From assembly GCF_004145845.1 (NCBI RefSeq), contig NZ_SELP01000007.1:124001-188000 (forward strand): a DNA stretch of 64,000 bases. Direction: 5' to 3'. The DNA comes from Loktanella sp. IMCC34160 (lineage in GTDB: Bacteria; Pseudomonadota; Alphaproteobacteria; Rhodobacterales; Rhodobacteraceae). Shown in pieces: positions 33,848 to 44,000 of the stretch. Numbering within the stretch: the first letter of the stretch is position 1; the number at the start of each line of letters is the position of its first letter. Below the pieces are notes generated by a model that saw nothing but the letters and a program-made list of their open reading frames with translations, was not told the DNA's origin and searched no databases. A program made the translations under genes and the position numbers.

Positions 33848-34684
33848 ATGCGAAATAAGGCTTGTCAGGGGGCGGGCAGGGGGCGCAGTCTGAGTTTCAT
33901 GTTTGCTGTTCGGCTAATCCTTGGGGGGATGGTTGGGCTTTGGGTATTCAGTGCGGCGGTTTTCGCCGATCCCGACCAATCCGGCCTGCAACCCCCGCTG
34001 CTATCCGATGCGGCGGCGCTGCGCCTGTCTGCGGTCCGGCCGCAGGCGCGGCCCGTCTGGATGCTGCGCGGGCCGGTCGTGGTGAACGAAGGCCCGGCCA
34101 GTGTTCGGCCGCGTGCCCGGCCCCGATATCTGCCCGATGCCCGCTGGGACCACCGGCCCGGCGCGGCCCTGTGGACACGGGCCGCGATGTCGGCCCTTTC
34201 GGCGCATGGGGCGGCGATGGTCGATGTGGTGCCGCGTGATATCGCGGCGTGGTGTCCGGCCTATCCACAGAATCCACCCGACCGCCGCCGCGCCTTCTGG
34301 GTCGGGATGATGTCGGCACTGGCCCGGCACGAAAGCACATGGAACCCCGATGCCGTCGGCGGGGGCGGGAAATGGTATGGCCTGCTTCAGATCTACCCGG
34401 ATACGGCCCGCCGCTATGGCTGCCGGGCGCGGACAGGGGAGGCCCTGAAAGATCCCGCCGACAACCTGTCTTGCGCGGCCCGGATCATGGCGGTCACCGT
34501 GACGCGGGATCAGGCCGTGGCGCTGCGCGACAGCCGCTGGCGCGGCGTGGCCGCCGATTGGGGGCCGATGACAAACCGATCGAAGATTGCGGAAATGCAG
34601 ACATGGACACGGGCGCAGGATTATTGCCAACCGCAAGCCGCGGTCCTGACCAGCCTGCGCCCTGTCGCCCGGCCAAAAGGCTAA
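33848..34684 (+). CDS. Lytic transglycosylase SLT-domain protein
   Basis: A 278-residue exported protein. A signal peptide core ([21 protein letters not shown]-type, ending about AVFA) is followed by a Pro/Arg-rich linker ([11 protein letters not shown]) and a C-terminal goose-lysozyme-like domain. That domain carries the catalytic Glu in [14 protein letters not shown], then [15 protein letters not shown] and [10 protein letters not shown]. It cleaves peptidoglycan strands in the periplasm. ATG 33848 has GGGGCGGAG nearby; ATG 33899 directly before the hydrophobic core is an alternative. The end overlaps the convergent pepN stop by 4 bp. Confidence 0.83.
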   Translation: MRNKACQGAGRGRSLSFMFAVRLILGGMVGLWVFSAAVFADPDQSGLQPPLLSDAAALRLSAVRPQARPVWMLRGPVVVNEGPASVRPRARPRYLPDARWDHRPGAALWTRAAMSALSAHGAAMVDVVPRDIAAWCPAYPQNPPDRRRAFWVGMMSALARHESTWNPDAVGGGGKWYGLLQIYPDTARRYGCRARTGEALKDPADNLSCAARIMAVTVTRDQAVALRDSRWRGVAADWGPMTNRSKIAEMQTWTRAQDYCQPQAAVLTSLRPVARPKG

Positions 34685-37236
34685 AGATCGCCCAGAATCC
34701 GTTCCGCCATTTCGCGGGTGTCCCGGCTCAGCCTGTCCTTGGCCATGATCCGTCCCAGGGCGGCTCGGATCTTGGCCTTGCGGTCCGCATCGTATCGCTT
34801 TGCAGATTGGAAGGCGGTGGTCATCCGCGCGGTGGTCTGGGGGTTGATGTCATCCAGTCGAATCAGCCAATCTGCCATCAGATCATAGCCACTGCCCGAG
34901 GCATGGTGGAACCCCGCCGCATTGCCCGACAGCGCCCCGAACACCGCGCGGAACCGGTTCGGGTTCTTCATGTCGAAATCGGGCCGCGTGGTCAGGGCCG
35001 CAACGGTTTCTGCCACCCGGTCGGGGGCGGCATGGGCCACCTGCATCCCGAACCAGCGGTCCATCACCAGCTTGTCGGCGGTCCACTTCGCCTCGAACGC
35101 GGCCAGTTCGTCCTGACCGGATCCGATCGACAAGAGCGCGCCAAGTGCGGCCTGCGACAGTGTCATGTTATCGGCGCGGGCGAACTGGGCGCGGGCGCGG
35201 GCGCCGCCGTCCGTCAGGGTCAGTAGCGACAGGGCTGCGTTGGTCAGCGCCCGCTTGCCGGCCGGTTCCGCGTCGGGCGAATAGGGGCCGTGCACTTGAT
35301 GGCGGTCGTAAAGCGCTGCCAGCGTGCCGCCGCAGTGGGTGGCCACGGCGTTGCGCAGCGCCTCGCGCCGGTCGTGGATCAGCGCCGGATCGGGGGTCGT
35401 CCCGGCGTCGAACAGGCTTTGGGCCAGTTCATCCTCGGACGGGAGAGCCAGCAGAAAGGCGCGGAACGCCGGGTCAAGCGTTTCATCCGCAAGCGCCCGG
35501 TCCAGCGCATCCAGAAGGCCCGCATCCGGCGCGGCATCATCGCGGATCATCCGGGTCAGCGCGTCCAGCGCAAGGCTGCGCCCGGCCTCCCATTTGTTAA
35601 AGGGGTCGGTGTCATGGGCCAGAAGGAACGCCCGCTCCGCGTTCGTGGTGTCGCGCTGCAGGATCACCGGGGCGGAAAATCCGCGCAGGATCGACGGGAC
35701 GGGCCGCGCGGCCAATCCTTCGAAGCGGAAACTTTGTTCAGCCCCGGACATTTCCAAAAGGGTGGTCGGCACCACCTCGTCCCCGTTCGGGTTCAACAGG
35801 CCCACGGCAATCGGGATCACCCGCGGGTCTTTGACCGGCTGACCGGGGGTCGGCTGCGTTTCCTGTTTGAAATTAAGGGTATAAGTGCCGTCTTTGAAGT
35901 CGTCCGTGACGGTCAGGCGCGGGGTGCCCGCCTGTTCGTACCAGCGTTTGAACTGGGTCAGGTCGCGCCCGGTGGCGTCTTCGAACACCTGCAACCAATC
36001 CTCGATCGTGGCTGCGTCCCCGTCATGCCGGTCAAAGTAAAGCGCCAGCGCCTTGTCATAGGCGGCGTCGCCGACCGGCAGCTTCAGCATCCGGATCACC
36101 TCGGCCCCTTTTTCATAGACCGTGGCGGTGTAGAAGTTGTTGATCTCGACGAAATGGTCGGGCCGGACGGGGTGGGCCAACGGGCCGTTGTCTTCCTTGA
36201 ACTGATGCGCCCGCAGGACCAGCACATCGTCGATCCGCTTGACCGGTTCGGACCGCATGTCGGATGTGAACTGCTGATCGCGGAAAACCGTCAGCCCTTC
36301 CTTCAGACACAGTTGGAACCAGTCGCGGCAGGTGATCCGGTTGCCGGTCCAGTTGTGGAAATACTCGTGCGCGATGATGCCTTCGATCCGTTCGAAAATG
36401 GCATCGGTCGATGTGTCGGGCGAGGCAAGGACGCAGGAGGAGTTGAAGATGTTCAGCCCCTTGTTTTCCATCGCGCCCATGTTGAAATCGGAGACGGCGA
36501 CGATGTTGAACACGTCCAGATCGTATTCCCGGCCATAGACCTCTTCGTCCCAGCGCATGGATTTCTTCAATGCCTCCATGCCAAAGGCGGTCTTGTGTGC
36601 CTCGTCCGCGCGGGTCCAGATGGCAAGCTCTACCTCACGGCCGGACAATGTGGTGAACCTATCCTTCAGCGCGACAAGGTCGCCTGCGACGAGCGCAAAC
36701 AGATAGGCGGGCTTCGGCCAGGGATCGTCCCATTCCGCCCAGCCCGGCCCCTGTGCCACCGGGTTGCCGTTCGACAAAAGCACTGGCAGGTCGCTTTCGA
36801 TCCGCACGGCAAAGGGGGCCATGACATCGGGGCGGTCCGGATAATAGGTGATCTTGCGGAACCCCTCGGCCTCGCATTGGGTGCAGAACATGCCGTTCGA
36901 CAGGTAGAGCCCCTCAAGCGCGGTATTGGCGGCGGGGTCGATCTCGACCTCGGCCTCCCAGATGAACGGACCATCGGGCACATCGCAGGTCAGCCCCTCG
37001 TCGGTCAGGCTGGGTGTGACAAGCGTCCCGTCGATGCGTGCGCTGATCAGGGTCATGTCGGTGCCATGCAGGAAGAACGCACCGGGCGTTGCCGCCGGAT
37101 TGGGACGGTACTCGATCCGCGACAGAACCCGCGTCGCGGTTGGCGACAGGCGGAAGGTCAGCTGCACCCGGTCCACGATCCAGCCGAAGGGCGTGTAATC
37201 TTTCAGGTAGATGGTCTGCGGGCTGGCGTCTTTCAT
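34681..37236 (-). CDS. pepN: Aminopeptidase N (M1 family)
   Basis: An 851-residue zinc aminopeptidase that removes N-terminal residues from peptides in the cytosol. The substrate-anchoring motif GAMEN occurs in NMGAMENKGLN. The zinc site HExxH is in GIIAHEYFHNWTG with the third ligand Glu in CLKEGLTVFRDQQF. ATG 37236 (MKDASPQTIYLKDY) matches the PepN N-terminus and has AGGAGCC upstream; the frame extends 61 codons further without family resemblance. Divergent from glcB. Confidence 0.96.
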   Translation of the reverse strand: MKDASPQTIYLKDYTPFGWIVDRVQLTFRLSPTATRVLSRIEYRPNPAATPGAFFLHGTDMTLISARIDGTLVTPSLTDEGLTCDVPDGPFIWEAEVEIDPAANTALEGLYLSNGMFCTQCEAEGFRKITYYPDRPDVMAPFAVRIESDLPVLLSNGNPVAQGPGWAEWDDPWPKPAYLFALVAGDLVALKDRFTTLSGREVELAIWTRADEAHKTAFGMEALKKSMRWDEEVYGREYDLDVFNIVAVSDFNMGAMENKGLNIFNSSCVLASPDTSTDAIFERIEGIIAHEYFHNWTGNRITCRDWFQLCLKEGLTVFRDQQFTSDMRSEPVKRIDDVLVLRAHQFKEDNGPLAHPVRPDHFVEINNFYTATVYEKGAEVIRMLKLPVGDAAYDKALALYFDRHDGDAATIEDWLQVFEDATGRDLTQFKRWYEQAGTPRLTVTDDFKDGTYTLNFKQETQPTPGQPVKDPRVIPIAVGLLNPNGDEVVPTTLLEMSGAEQSFRFEGLAARPVPSILRGFSAPVILQRDTTNAERAFLLAHDTDPFNKWEAGRSLALDALTRMIRDDAAPDAGLLDALDRALADETLDPAFRAFLLALPSEDELAQSLFDAGTTPDPALIHDRREALRNAVATHCGGTLAALYDRHQVHGPYSPDAEPAGKRALTNAALSLLTLTDGGARARAQFARADNMTLSQAALGALLSIGSGQDELAAFEAKWTADKLVMDRWFGMQVAHAAPDRVAETVAALTTRPDFDMKNPNRFRAVFGALSGNAAGFHHASGSGYDLMADWLIRLDDINPQTTARMTTAFQSAKRYDADRKAKIRAALGRIMAKDRLSRDTREMAERILGDL

Positions 37237-37401
37237 CTGTGGCTCCTGTCGTTGTCGGGCCGACCCTAGGACCGGGCTTAGCTGCCCGCAAGCCGGGCCA
37301 ACTGACAAAAAATCGCGAAAGCACTTTCCCGCTTTTTCGGGGGATGGTTTGGGTCGCGCGCGTTGTCGGGCGGTGGGCGATGCGCTACATCGGATGAAAC
37401 C

Positions 37402-37417
37402 GCATACAGCGGTATGC
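37402..37417. promoter_or_regulatory. Dyad GCATAC-N4-GTATGC upstream of glcB
   Basis: Perfect 6-bp inverted repeat with a 4-nt spacer, just upstream of the CCGGAGGA ribosome-binding site of malate synthase. Size and position fit an operator for a dimeric regulator (GntR-like, for example). No regulator gene is adjacent, so its identity is unknown. Confidence 0.4.
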
Positions 37418-37433
37418 ATTTGCCGGAGGAACC

Positions 37434-39581
37434 ATGACCGATCGCATCGAAAAGCACGGGCTGCAGGTGGCGGCCGAATTGGCGCAATTCATCGACGGGG
37501 CGGCCCTGCCCGGAACCGGGGTCGATCCGGATGCCTTCTGGCAAGGGTTTTCGTCGCTGGTCCATGATTTCGGCCCGCGCAACCGCGCCCTGCTGGACAA
37601 GCGCGAGGCGCTGCAAAGCCAGATCGACGATTGGCACATCGCGCATCGGGGCAAGCCGCATGACCACGAGGCCTACAAGGCCTTCCTGACCGAGATCGGC
37701 TATCTGCTGCCCGAAGGTGCGGATTTCGAGATCGACACCGCCAACGTAGACCCGGAAATCGCCAAGGTGCCCGGTCCGCAGCTGGTGGTGCCGATCACCA
37801 ATGCCCGCTATGCGCTGAACGCCGCGAACGCCCGCTGGGGCAGCCTGTATGACTGTCTTTACGGGACCGATGCCATGGGTAGCCCCGCGCCGGCCGGTGG
37901 CTATGAGCGGGGCCGGGGCGCGCGGGTCGTTGCGCGGGCGCGCGTCTTCCTTGACGAAACCTTTCCCATCGAGGGCACCAGCCACGCCGACGTGCGCCGT
38001 TACCATGTGGAAAAGGGCCAGCTTCTGGTCGATGACCGGCCGTTGATCGACCCGTCGAAATTCGTGGGCTTCCGGGGCAACCCAAAGGCCCCCGACGCGA
38101 TCCTGTTGCGCAACAACGGGCTGCATGTCGAACTGGTCTTCGACCGCGCCCATCCGATTGGCAGCCGGGATCAGGCGCTTCTGGCCGATGTGCGGCTGGA
38201 AAGCGCGATGTCGGCGATCATGGATTGCGAGGATTCCGTCGCCTGCGTCGATGCCGAGGACAAGGTGCAGGCCTATTCCAACTGGCTGGGCCTGATGCAG
38301 GGCAACCTGACCGAGGAAGTGTCGAAAGGCGGCAAAACCTTTACCCGCCGCCTGAACCCCGACCTGACCTATACCGCCCCCGATGGCGGCGAACTGGTTC
38401 TGAAGGGCCGGGCGCTGCTGTGGATCCGCAACGTGGGCCACCTGATGACCAATCCGGCGATCCTTGATCGCGACGGGAACGAAGCCTTTGAGGGGCTGAT
38501 GGATGCGGCCATCACCACGCTGATCGCAATGCATGACCTGCAACGCGACAGCGGCAATTCGGTCCACGGATCGGTCTATGTGGTCAAGCCCAAGATGCAC
38601 GGCCCGGAAGAGGTCGGCTTTGCCAGCGCCATATTCGATCACGTCGAAGACATGCTGGGCCTGCCGCGTCACACCGTGAAACTGGGTATCATGGACGAGG
38701 AACGGCGCACCTCGGTCAACCTCAAGGAATGTATCCGTGCCGCGAAATCGCGGGTGGCCTTCATCAACACCGGCTTTCTTGATCGCACCGGCGACGAGAT
38801 CCACACCTCGATGGAAGCCGGGCCGTTCAGCCGCAAGGATTTCATCAAGCGCAAGGCCTGGATCGGCGGCTATGAAAACCGCAACGTCGATATCGGGCTG
38901 GAATGCGGCCTGTCTGGCCGCGCCCAGATCGGCAAGGGCATGTGGGCCATGCCCGATCTGATGGCGGCGATGCTGGAACAGAAGATCGAACATCCCAAGG
39001 CCGGGGCGAATTGTGCCTGGGTGCCGTCCCCCACCGCCGCCACGTTGCACGCGCTGCATTATCACAAGGTGGATGTTTTCGCCGTGCAGGCCAAGCTGCG
39101 CAAGGGCGGTCGCCGTGCCCATGTGGATACGATCCTCGATATCCCGCTGGCGACCTATCAGAAATGGACCCGCGACCAGATCCTGAGTGAGGTCGAGAAC
39201 AACGCCCAGGGCATCCTTGGTTATGTGGTGCGCTGGATCGACGCCGGGATCGGCTGTTCCAAGGTGCCGGACATCCATGATGTCGGCCTGATGGAAGACC
39301 GCGCCACCTGCCGCATCTCGTCCCAGCATCTTGCCAACTGGCTGCACCATGGCATCGTGTCCGAGGCCGAGGTGATGACCGCCATGCAGAAGATGGCCAC
39401 CGTGGTGGACCGGCAGAACGCAAGCGACCCGACCTACCGCCCCATGGCGCCCGAATTCGACGGAATCGCCTTTCAGGCCGCCTGCGATCTGGTGTTTCAG
39501 GGGCGGGTTCAGCCCTCGGGTTATACCGAACCGGTTTTGCACCGGCGGCGGCTGGAGTTGAAGGCGCAGCGCAACCATTGA
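37434..39581 (+). CDS. glcB: Malate synthase G
   Basis: Condenses glyoxylate with acetyl-CoA to malate, in the glyoxylate and ethylmalonyl-CoA pathways. The 715-residue length and domain insertions are those of form G. Conserved parts include [19 protein letters not shown], the metal/substrate segment [53 protein letters not shown], and a late Cys/Asp region near [16 protein letters not shown] 37434 follows GGAGGAACC. A small dyad operator lies upstream. Confidence 0.96.
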   Translation: MTDRIEKHGLQVAAELAQFIDGAALPGTGVDPDAFWQGFSSLVHDFGPRNRALLDKREALQSQIDDWHIAHRGKPHDHEAYKAFLTEIGYLLPEGADFEIDTANVDPEIAKVPGPQLVVPITNARYALNAANARWGSLYDCLYGTDAMGSPAPAGGYERGRGARVVARARVFLDETFPIEGTSHADVRRYHVEKGQLLVDDRPLIDPSKFVGFRGNPKAPDAILLRNNGLHVELVFDRAHPIGSRDQALLADVRLESAMSAIMDCEDSVACVDAEDKVQAYSNWLGLMQGNLTEEVSKGGKTFTRRLNPDLTYTAPDGGELVLKGRALLWIRNVGHLMTNPAILDRDGNEAFEGLMDAAITTLIAMHDLQRDSGNSVHGSVYVVKPKMHGPEEVGFASAIFDHVEDMLGLPRHTVKLGIMDEERRTSVNLKECIRAAKSRVAFINTGFLDRTGDEIHTSMEAGPFSRKDFIKRKAWIGGYENRNVDIGLECGLSGRAQIGKGMWAMPDLMAAMLEQKIEHPKAGANCAWVPSPTAATLHALHYHKVDVFAVQAKLRKGGRRAHVDTILDIPLATYQKWTRDQILSEVENNAQGILGYVVRWIDAGIGCSKVPDIHDVGLMEDRATCRISSQHLANWLHHGIVSEAEVMTAMQKMATVVDRQNASDPTYRPMAPEFDGIAFQAACDLVFQGRVQPSGYTEPVLHRRRLELKAQRNH

Positions 39582-39586
39582 TCCTA

Positions 39587-39614
39587 CAGCGGCGCGCGGT
39601 TTCGTGCGCCGCTG
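39587..39614 (+). terminator. Hairpin after glcB
   Basis: 9-bp inverted repeat CAGCGGCGC / GCGCCGCTG with a 10-nt loop, 5 bp after the stop. No T-run follows, so termination is only possible. Confidence 0.4.
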
Positions 39615-39704
39615 CACAAGGGCGTGTGACATTGCCCGCATATGTGCCTCTTCCCCGAGGCGCAGAGCGGCCCTATTCTCCTGTCAGGAATGGGAGACTA
39701 CGGT

Positions 39705-40484
39705 ATGACGCGCCCCGTGATCGGGATTATTGGTAATTCCTACCTTCTGGACGGCAGCTACCCCACCCATGCGGGCGGCACGATGAACTCTTGCGCGGTG
39801 GCGTCGGTGTCGAACGCGCTGCCGATGATCATCCCGGCGGACCCCGCGATGGTGCGGGTCGATGAACTGCTTGAAATCTGTGACGGTTTCCTGCTGACCG
39901 GCGGGCGCCCCAATGTCCACCCCGAGGAATATGGTGAGGCCGAGACCCCGGCCCACGGCGATTTCGACCGGTGCCGCGATGCGATCACCCTGCCGCTGAT
40001 CCGGGCCTGTGTCGATCGGGGCCAGCCGTTCATGGGAATCTGCCGAGGCTTTCAAGAGGTCAACGTGGCCATGGGTGGGACGCTGTACCCGGAAATCCGC
40101 GACCTGCCGGGGCGCGATAACCACCGGATGCCGCCCGACGGCACCCTGGAAGAGAAATTCGCCCTGCGTCACGTCGTGTCCCTGACCGAAGGCGGGCCGT
40201 TCCACCGACTGTTCGGCGCGCGCGAGGTGATGACCAATACGCTGCACGGGCAGGGGATCAAGTCGCCGGGGTCCCGCGTGGTGATCGACGGCCACGCGCC
40301 CGATGGCACACCCGAGGCAATTTATATCGACGGCGCACCGGGGTTTACCATGTCGGTCCAATGGCATCCGGAATGGAACGCGGGCAGTGACCCGGTATCG
40401 CGCCCGCTGTTCGAAGCATTCGGTGCAGCGGCGCGGGACTGGCAACAGGCGAAAACAGCCCCACGCCTGCGCATGGGGGCTTGA
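39705..40484 (+). CDS. Gamma-glutamyl-gamma-aminobutyrate hydrolase-like class I glutamine amidotransferase
   Basis: A 259-residue peptidase C26 family protein. The nucleophile Cys is in FMGICRGFQEVNVAMGG, and the His and second acidic residue are in VQWHPEW. The N-terminal IGIIGNSYLL is typical. Members such as PuuD hydrolyse gamma-glutamyl conjugates in polyamine or amine breakdown. No companion gamma-glutamyl synthetase gene is seen here, so the substrate is not certain. ATG 39705 follows GGGAGACTAC; the frame runs 21 codons upstream with no family match. Confidence 0.85.
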   Translation: MTRPVIGIIGNSYLLDGSYPTHAGGTMNSCAVASVSNALPMIIPADPAMVRVDELLEICDGFLLTGGRPNVHPEEYGEAETPAHGDFDRCRDAITLPLIRACVDRGQPFMGICRGFQEVNVAMGGTLYPEIRDLPGRDNHRMPPDGTLEEKFALRHVVSLTEGGPFHRLFGAREVMTNTLHGQGIKSPGSRVVIDGHAPDGTPEAIYIDGAPGFTMSVQWHPEWNAGSDPVSRPLFEAFGAAARDWQQAKTAPRLRMGA

Positions 40485-40535
40485 CCTTCCAGTGGGGGAA
40501 CCCTGCAAACGGGCGCCAGAATGCAGGAGGAATGA

Positions 40536-40970
40536 ATGAAGAAGAATATAATCTTCATTGGCGCGGCCGGGCTGGCCGCCGTCGCGGCTCTATCGGTTGT
40601 GATGGGACAGGGTAGGGTGGCCGAAGCGCAAACCGACCCCGCTGCCGCTGCGCCATTGGTCGAGGTAACAGTGCCGGAGATGCTGGGCGGCAACGCCGAG
40701 TTCGGTAAGCTGGCCTTTGATACCTACTGCGTCGATTGTCACGGGCAGAATGCCGCCGGGCGCGACGGTTATGGCCCGCCGCTGATTCACAAGATCTATG
40801 AACCGTCGCACCATGGCGACATGGCGTTCCTGCTGGCCGCCCGCAATGGCGTGCGGGCGCACCACTGGCGGTTTGGGGATATGCCCCCGGTCGAAGGAAT
40901 TACAGAAGGCGAGGTCGCGGCGATTGTCGCCTATATCCGCCGTCTGCAACAGGTCAACGGGATCAACTGA
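40536..40970 (+). CDS. Class I cytochrome c
   Basis: A 144-residue exported monohaem cytochrome. The signal peptide is MKKNIIFIGAAGLAAVAALS... with a likely cleavage after AEA. The haem site is CVDCH. A likely axial Met is in WRFGDMPPVEG, followed by the typical C-terminal helix EVAAIVAYIRRLQQVNG. It acts in the periplasm as an electron carrier, partner unknown. AGGAGG lies 7 bp before the ATG. A strong GC hairpin follows and separates it from the convergent RTX gene. Confidence 0.88.
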   Translation: MKKNIIFIGAAGLAAVAALSVVMGQGRVAEAQTDPAAAAPLVEVTVPEMLGGNAEFGKLAFDTYCVDCHGQNAAGRDGYGPPLIHKIYEPSHHGDMAFLLAARNGVRAHHWRFGDMPPVEGITEGEVAAIVAYIRRLQQVNGIN

Positions 40971-40971
40971 T

Positions 40972-40998
40972 CCCCCGCGCGGTCGCGCCGCGCGGGGG
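40972..40998. terminator. Bidirectional GC hairpin between convergent genes
   Basis: Perfect 11-bp inverted repeat CCCCCGCGCGG / CCGCGCGGGGG with loop TCGCG, placed between the stops of the cytochrome c and RTX genes. No T-run, but the position argues for a shared terminator. Confidence 0.55.
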
Positions 40999-41007
40999 CA
41001 GGGGTGA

Positions 41008-44000
41008 TCAGATCCGGATCAGCTGCGCTTCGTACTGCTTGAGCACGCGGCGGGCCGTGTCGCCATAGCAGCGCGGCATCGACCGCAGTTCCGGGAAGAC
41101 CGCGAACAGTTCTTCACGGGCTTCGTCGGTGATCCCGGTCATGCCGATATCGCCCGGGTGGAAGCTTTCGGTCGCAGCCCCTTCGGCATAGACGATCTCA
41201 TGTTCGTCAAACAGCATGTGGTAGTAGGTGACCGTGCCGCCTTCTTCCACGGTCACGTCCTTGCCGTTGACCAGATGTTTGGCCGAGACCAGAACTTCGG
41301 TCTCGCCGAACAGCAGTTCCGCCTCGTAGCCCTGGAACAGCATCCGGTGCTGGGGGGAAACGACAAGATCGTTTTCCAGCCCGCGGATCACCCCGCGGCG
41401 CAGCCGGATCGGCGCGAAACGATCCATCGCCGGAACGGTCCGCGACTGGATCCAGCGGATCGGGCGCAGCCCGTGGTCGCGGGTGACGACCAGATCGCCA
41501 ACCTTCAGGTCCTCGATCGAACGCGCGCCATGCGGCGTGGCGATCCGGGTTCCGGTGGTGAAGCAGATGATGTTCTCGATCTCGCTGAAGTTCAGGATCG
41601 TGCCATCGTCCAGCGTCACCGAGCCGGAATAGGAGGTATTGCCGCTGGCGTTGGTCGTAGTGCTGGTGATGTTCAGCGTCGACAGATCAGCCAGATCGCC
41701 CAGTTGCAGGGTGTCACCGCCGCCGAGGGTTTCGGCATTATTTCCGCCGGAAACGGTAATGGTCCCGTTGGTCAGCTCTCCAAGGTCCTCAAGGACAAGT
41801 GTATCGTCGCCGTCTTGCCCACGAGCGATATCGCCTTCCGAGAAGACGATCGTATCGTTCCCGGTGCCGCCATCAATGCTGTCAGCACCCGTTCCGCCAT
41901 AGATGAGGTCGGCACCGGAGTCGCCGTTGATGTTATCGGCGCCGCTGCCCCCGTAGACGATATCGTTGTCCTGACCGGCCATGATATTGTCGGCACCGTC
42001 GCCACCGAAAATTGTGTCAGAGCCATCATTCGTGCGGATTGTGTCGTCGCCGGCATTACCATAGACCACATCATTGCCTGCCCCGGCGACGATGCTGTCG
42101 GAGCCGCTGCCACCCGTGATGCTGTCGTTGCCTGCGCCGGAGTCGACAAACATACCGGAGCTATCGAGGCTCAGGTCGACCTTGTCATCGCCACCTTCGG
42201 TTTCGATTGCTTCGATTTCCGAAAAGGTCGCGGTCGAGGCGCCATCGGTGATCGTGCCAGCCTCGTCGCCGGTCATGGTGACGGTGACGTCGATCCCCTG
42301 GGTCGACCAGATGGTATCGCTGTCGGTCCCGCCTTCGCCACCGACGATGACATCGCTGCCAAACCCGGCTTCCATGACGAAGCGGTCGGCATCATCGCCA
42401 CCGAAAAGCTGGTCGTCCCCGGTGCCGCCGTTGATGATGTCATTGCCGGCATCGCCGGAAATCACGTCGGCATGGCCGCCGCCAAAGATCAGGTCGTCGT
42501 CAGCGCCGCCAAAGATGGTGTCTTCGCCATCGAAGGTGGAAATCGTGTCGTTGCCGGTGCCGCCATAGACGGTTTCATTGCCGCCATCGACGCCACCGTA
42601 GACTTCGTCGTTGCCGTCGCCCGCATAGATGGTCGCGTCGCCCAGGCCGGAAGAAATCGTGTCGTCCCCGCCATAGGCATAGATGAGGTCCGCATTGGGC
42701 CCGTGGCCCGGCAGGATCGCATCGTTGTTGTCGACCATGTCCCCGTCGGGGTCGCCGGTATAGACGCCGTTGATCACGTCGGCGCCCGCGGTGCCCTCGA
42801 TCGTGCCGTCGGACAGGGGGATGCCGATGGCGTTCAGCCACAGAGGATCATCGGCGACCAGCGGGTCGACCCCGTTGATCACGATGGATTCACCATTCGG
42901 GAAAGTCAGGACCGCATTGCCACCGCCGTCGTTGGTGACGGTCACGTCCCAAACGTTGACCGGATCGCCACCCGCATCGGTGAGCCCCGTCACATCCAGC
43001 GTGTCGATGCCGGTGAAGGTGCCGTCGCCATTGGCGGTCGGCGCATCGAAGTTGTCGACGCTGTCATTGCCGAACCCGTCGGTCAGGATGATGACATCCG
43101 CGTCGCCGTCCGGCGCGCCTTCGCCAAGATCCAGAAGGTCGTTACCCGCGCCGCCGTTCAGCGTGTCCGCGCCGGTGCCGCCGATCAGGATGTCGTCGCC
43201 ATCGCCGCCCAGCATGGAATCGTCGCCAGCGCCCGCATGGACCGTCACGCCGACCGTGGTGGCGGAGGCATCGACGACATCGTTGCCAGAGCCGAGCGAG
43301 AAGACCTCGATCTCGGAGAAGGTCGCGGTCGAGGTGCCGTCCGACAAGGTCCCGGCTTCGTTGGCGGTGAAGTTCAGGGTGGTGTCGGCGGTCACCGTCT
43401 CGGCGTCGATCTTGTCGCCACCGGTTTCACCCAGCTCGCCACCGATGATGGTGTCGTTGCCGAAGGAATCGTTCAGGACAAAGGTGTCGTCGCCGCCATC
43501 GGACGGATAGGTCAGAACCTGAACTTCGTGGACCCAAAGGTCATCGCGCGAGCCCCCGGACGCCGCGTCGTAGACGAAGCTGAGCGTTCCGGTCGAAGAT
43601 ATGCCAGCGGGGAGATCGATGACCACAGAGGTCAGCGTCCCGGCGGTCACCGTCGTTGTCGAACCGGATGCACCGTTGAGGTAGGTGATCGTGCCGGTCG
43701 AGCCGTTCTGGCCCCCGGTTTCCAGGATGGCGTAGGTGACACCATCGATCTGGAGTTCAAGGGTCGCGGTGCCGGTCAGATCGGGAAGACCGTTGCCCCA
43801 GCTCAGATCAACCTGGATCTGGGCGGTCCCGTCGCCGCTCGGGCCATTGTCCAGCCCGGTAAGCAACGTGTCATAGGTCAGCGTGCCAGAGCCGCTATCC
43901 TGGCTTAGGGTCGCGGTGCCGGATTCGTAATAGACCGAGCCGGTGTTGGTCCAGCCGGAGAGGTTCCCGTCAAAGCCGCCGTTGACCAACTGGTCGCTCA

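Noticed and set aside
35290-37269. 659-codon plus-strand frame within pepN
   Set aside because: Shadow of the aminopeptidase N coding strand.
37278-39641. 787-codon minus-strand frame opposite glcB
   Set aside because: Antisense shadow of malate synthase; no start with ribosome-binding site and no recognisable motif.
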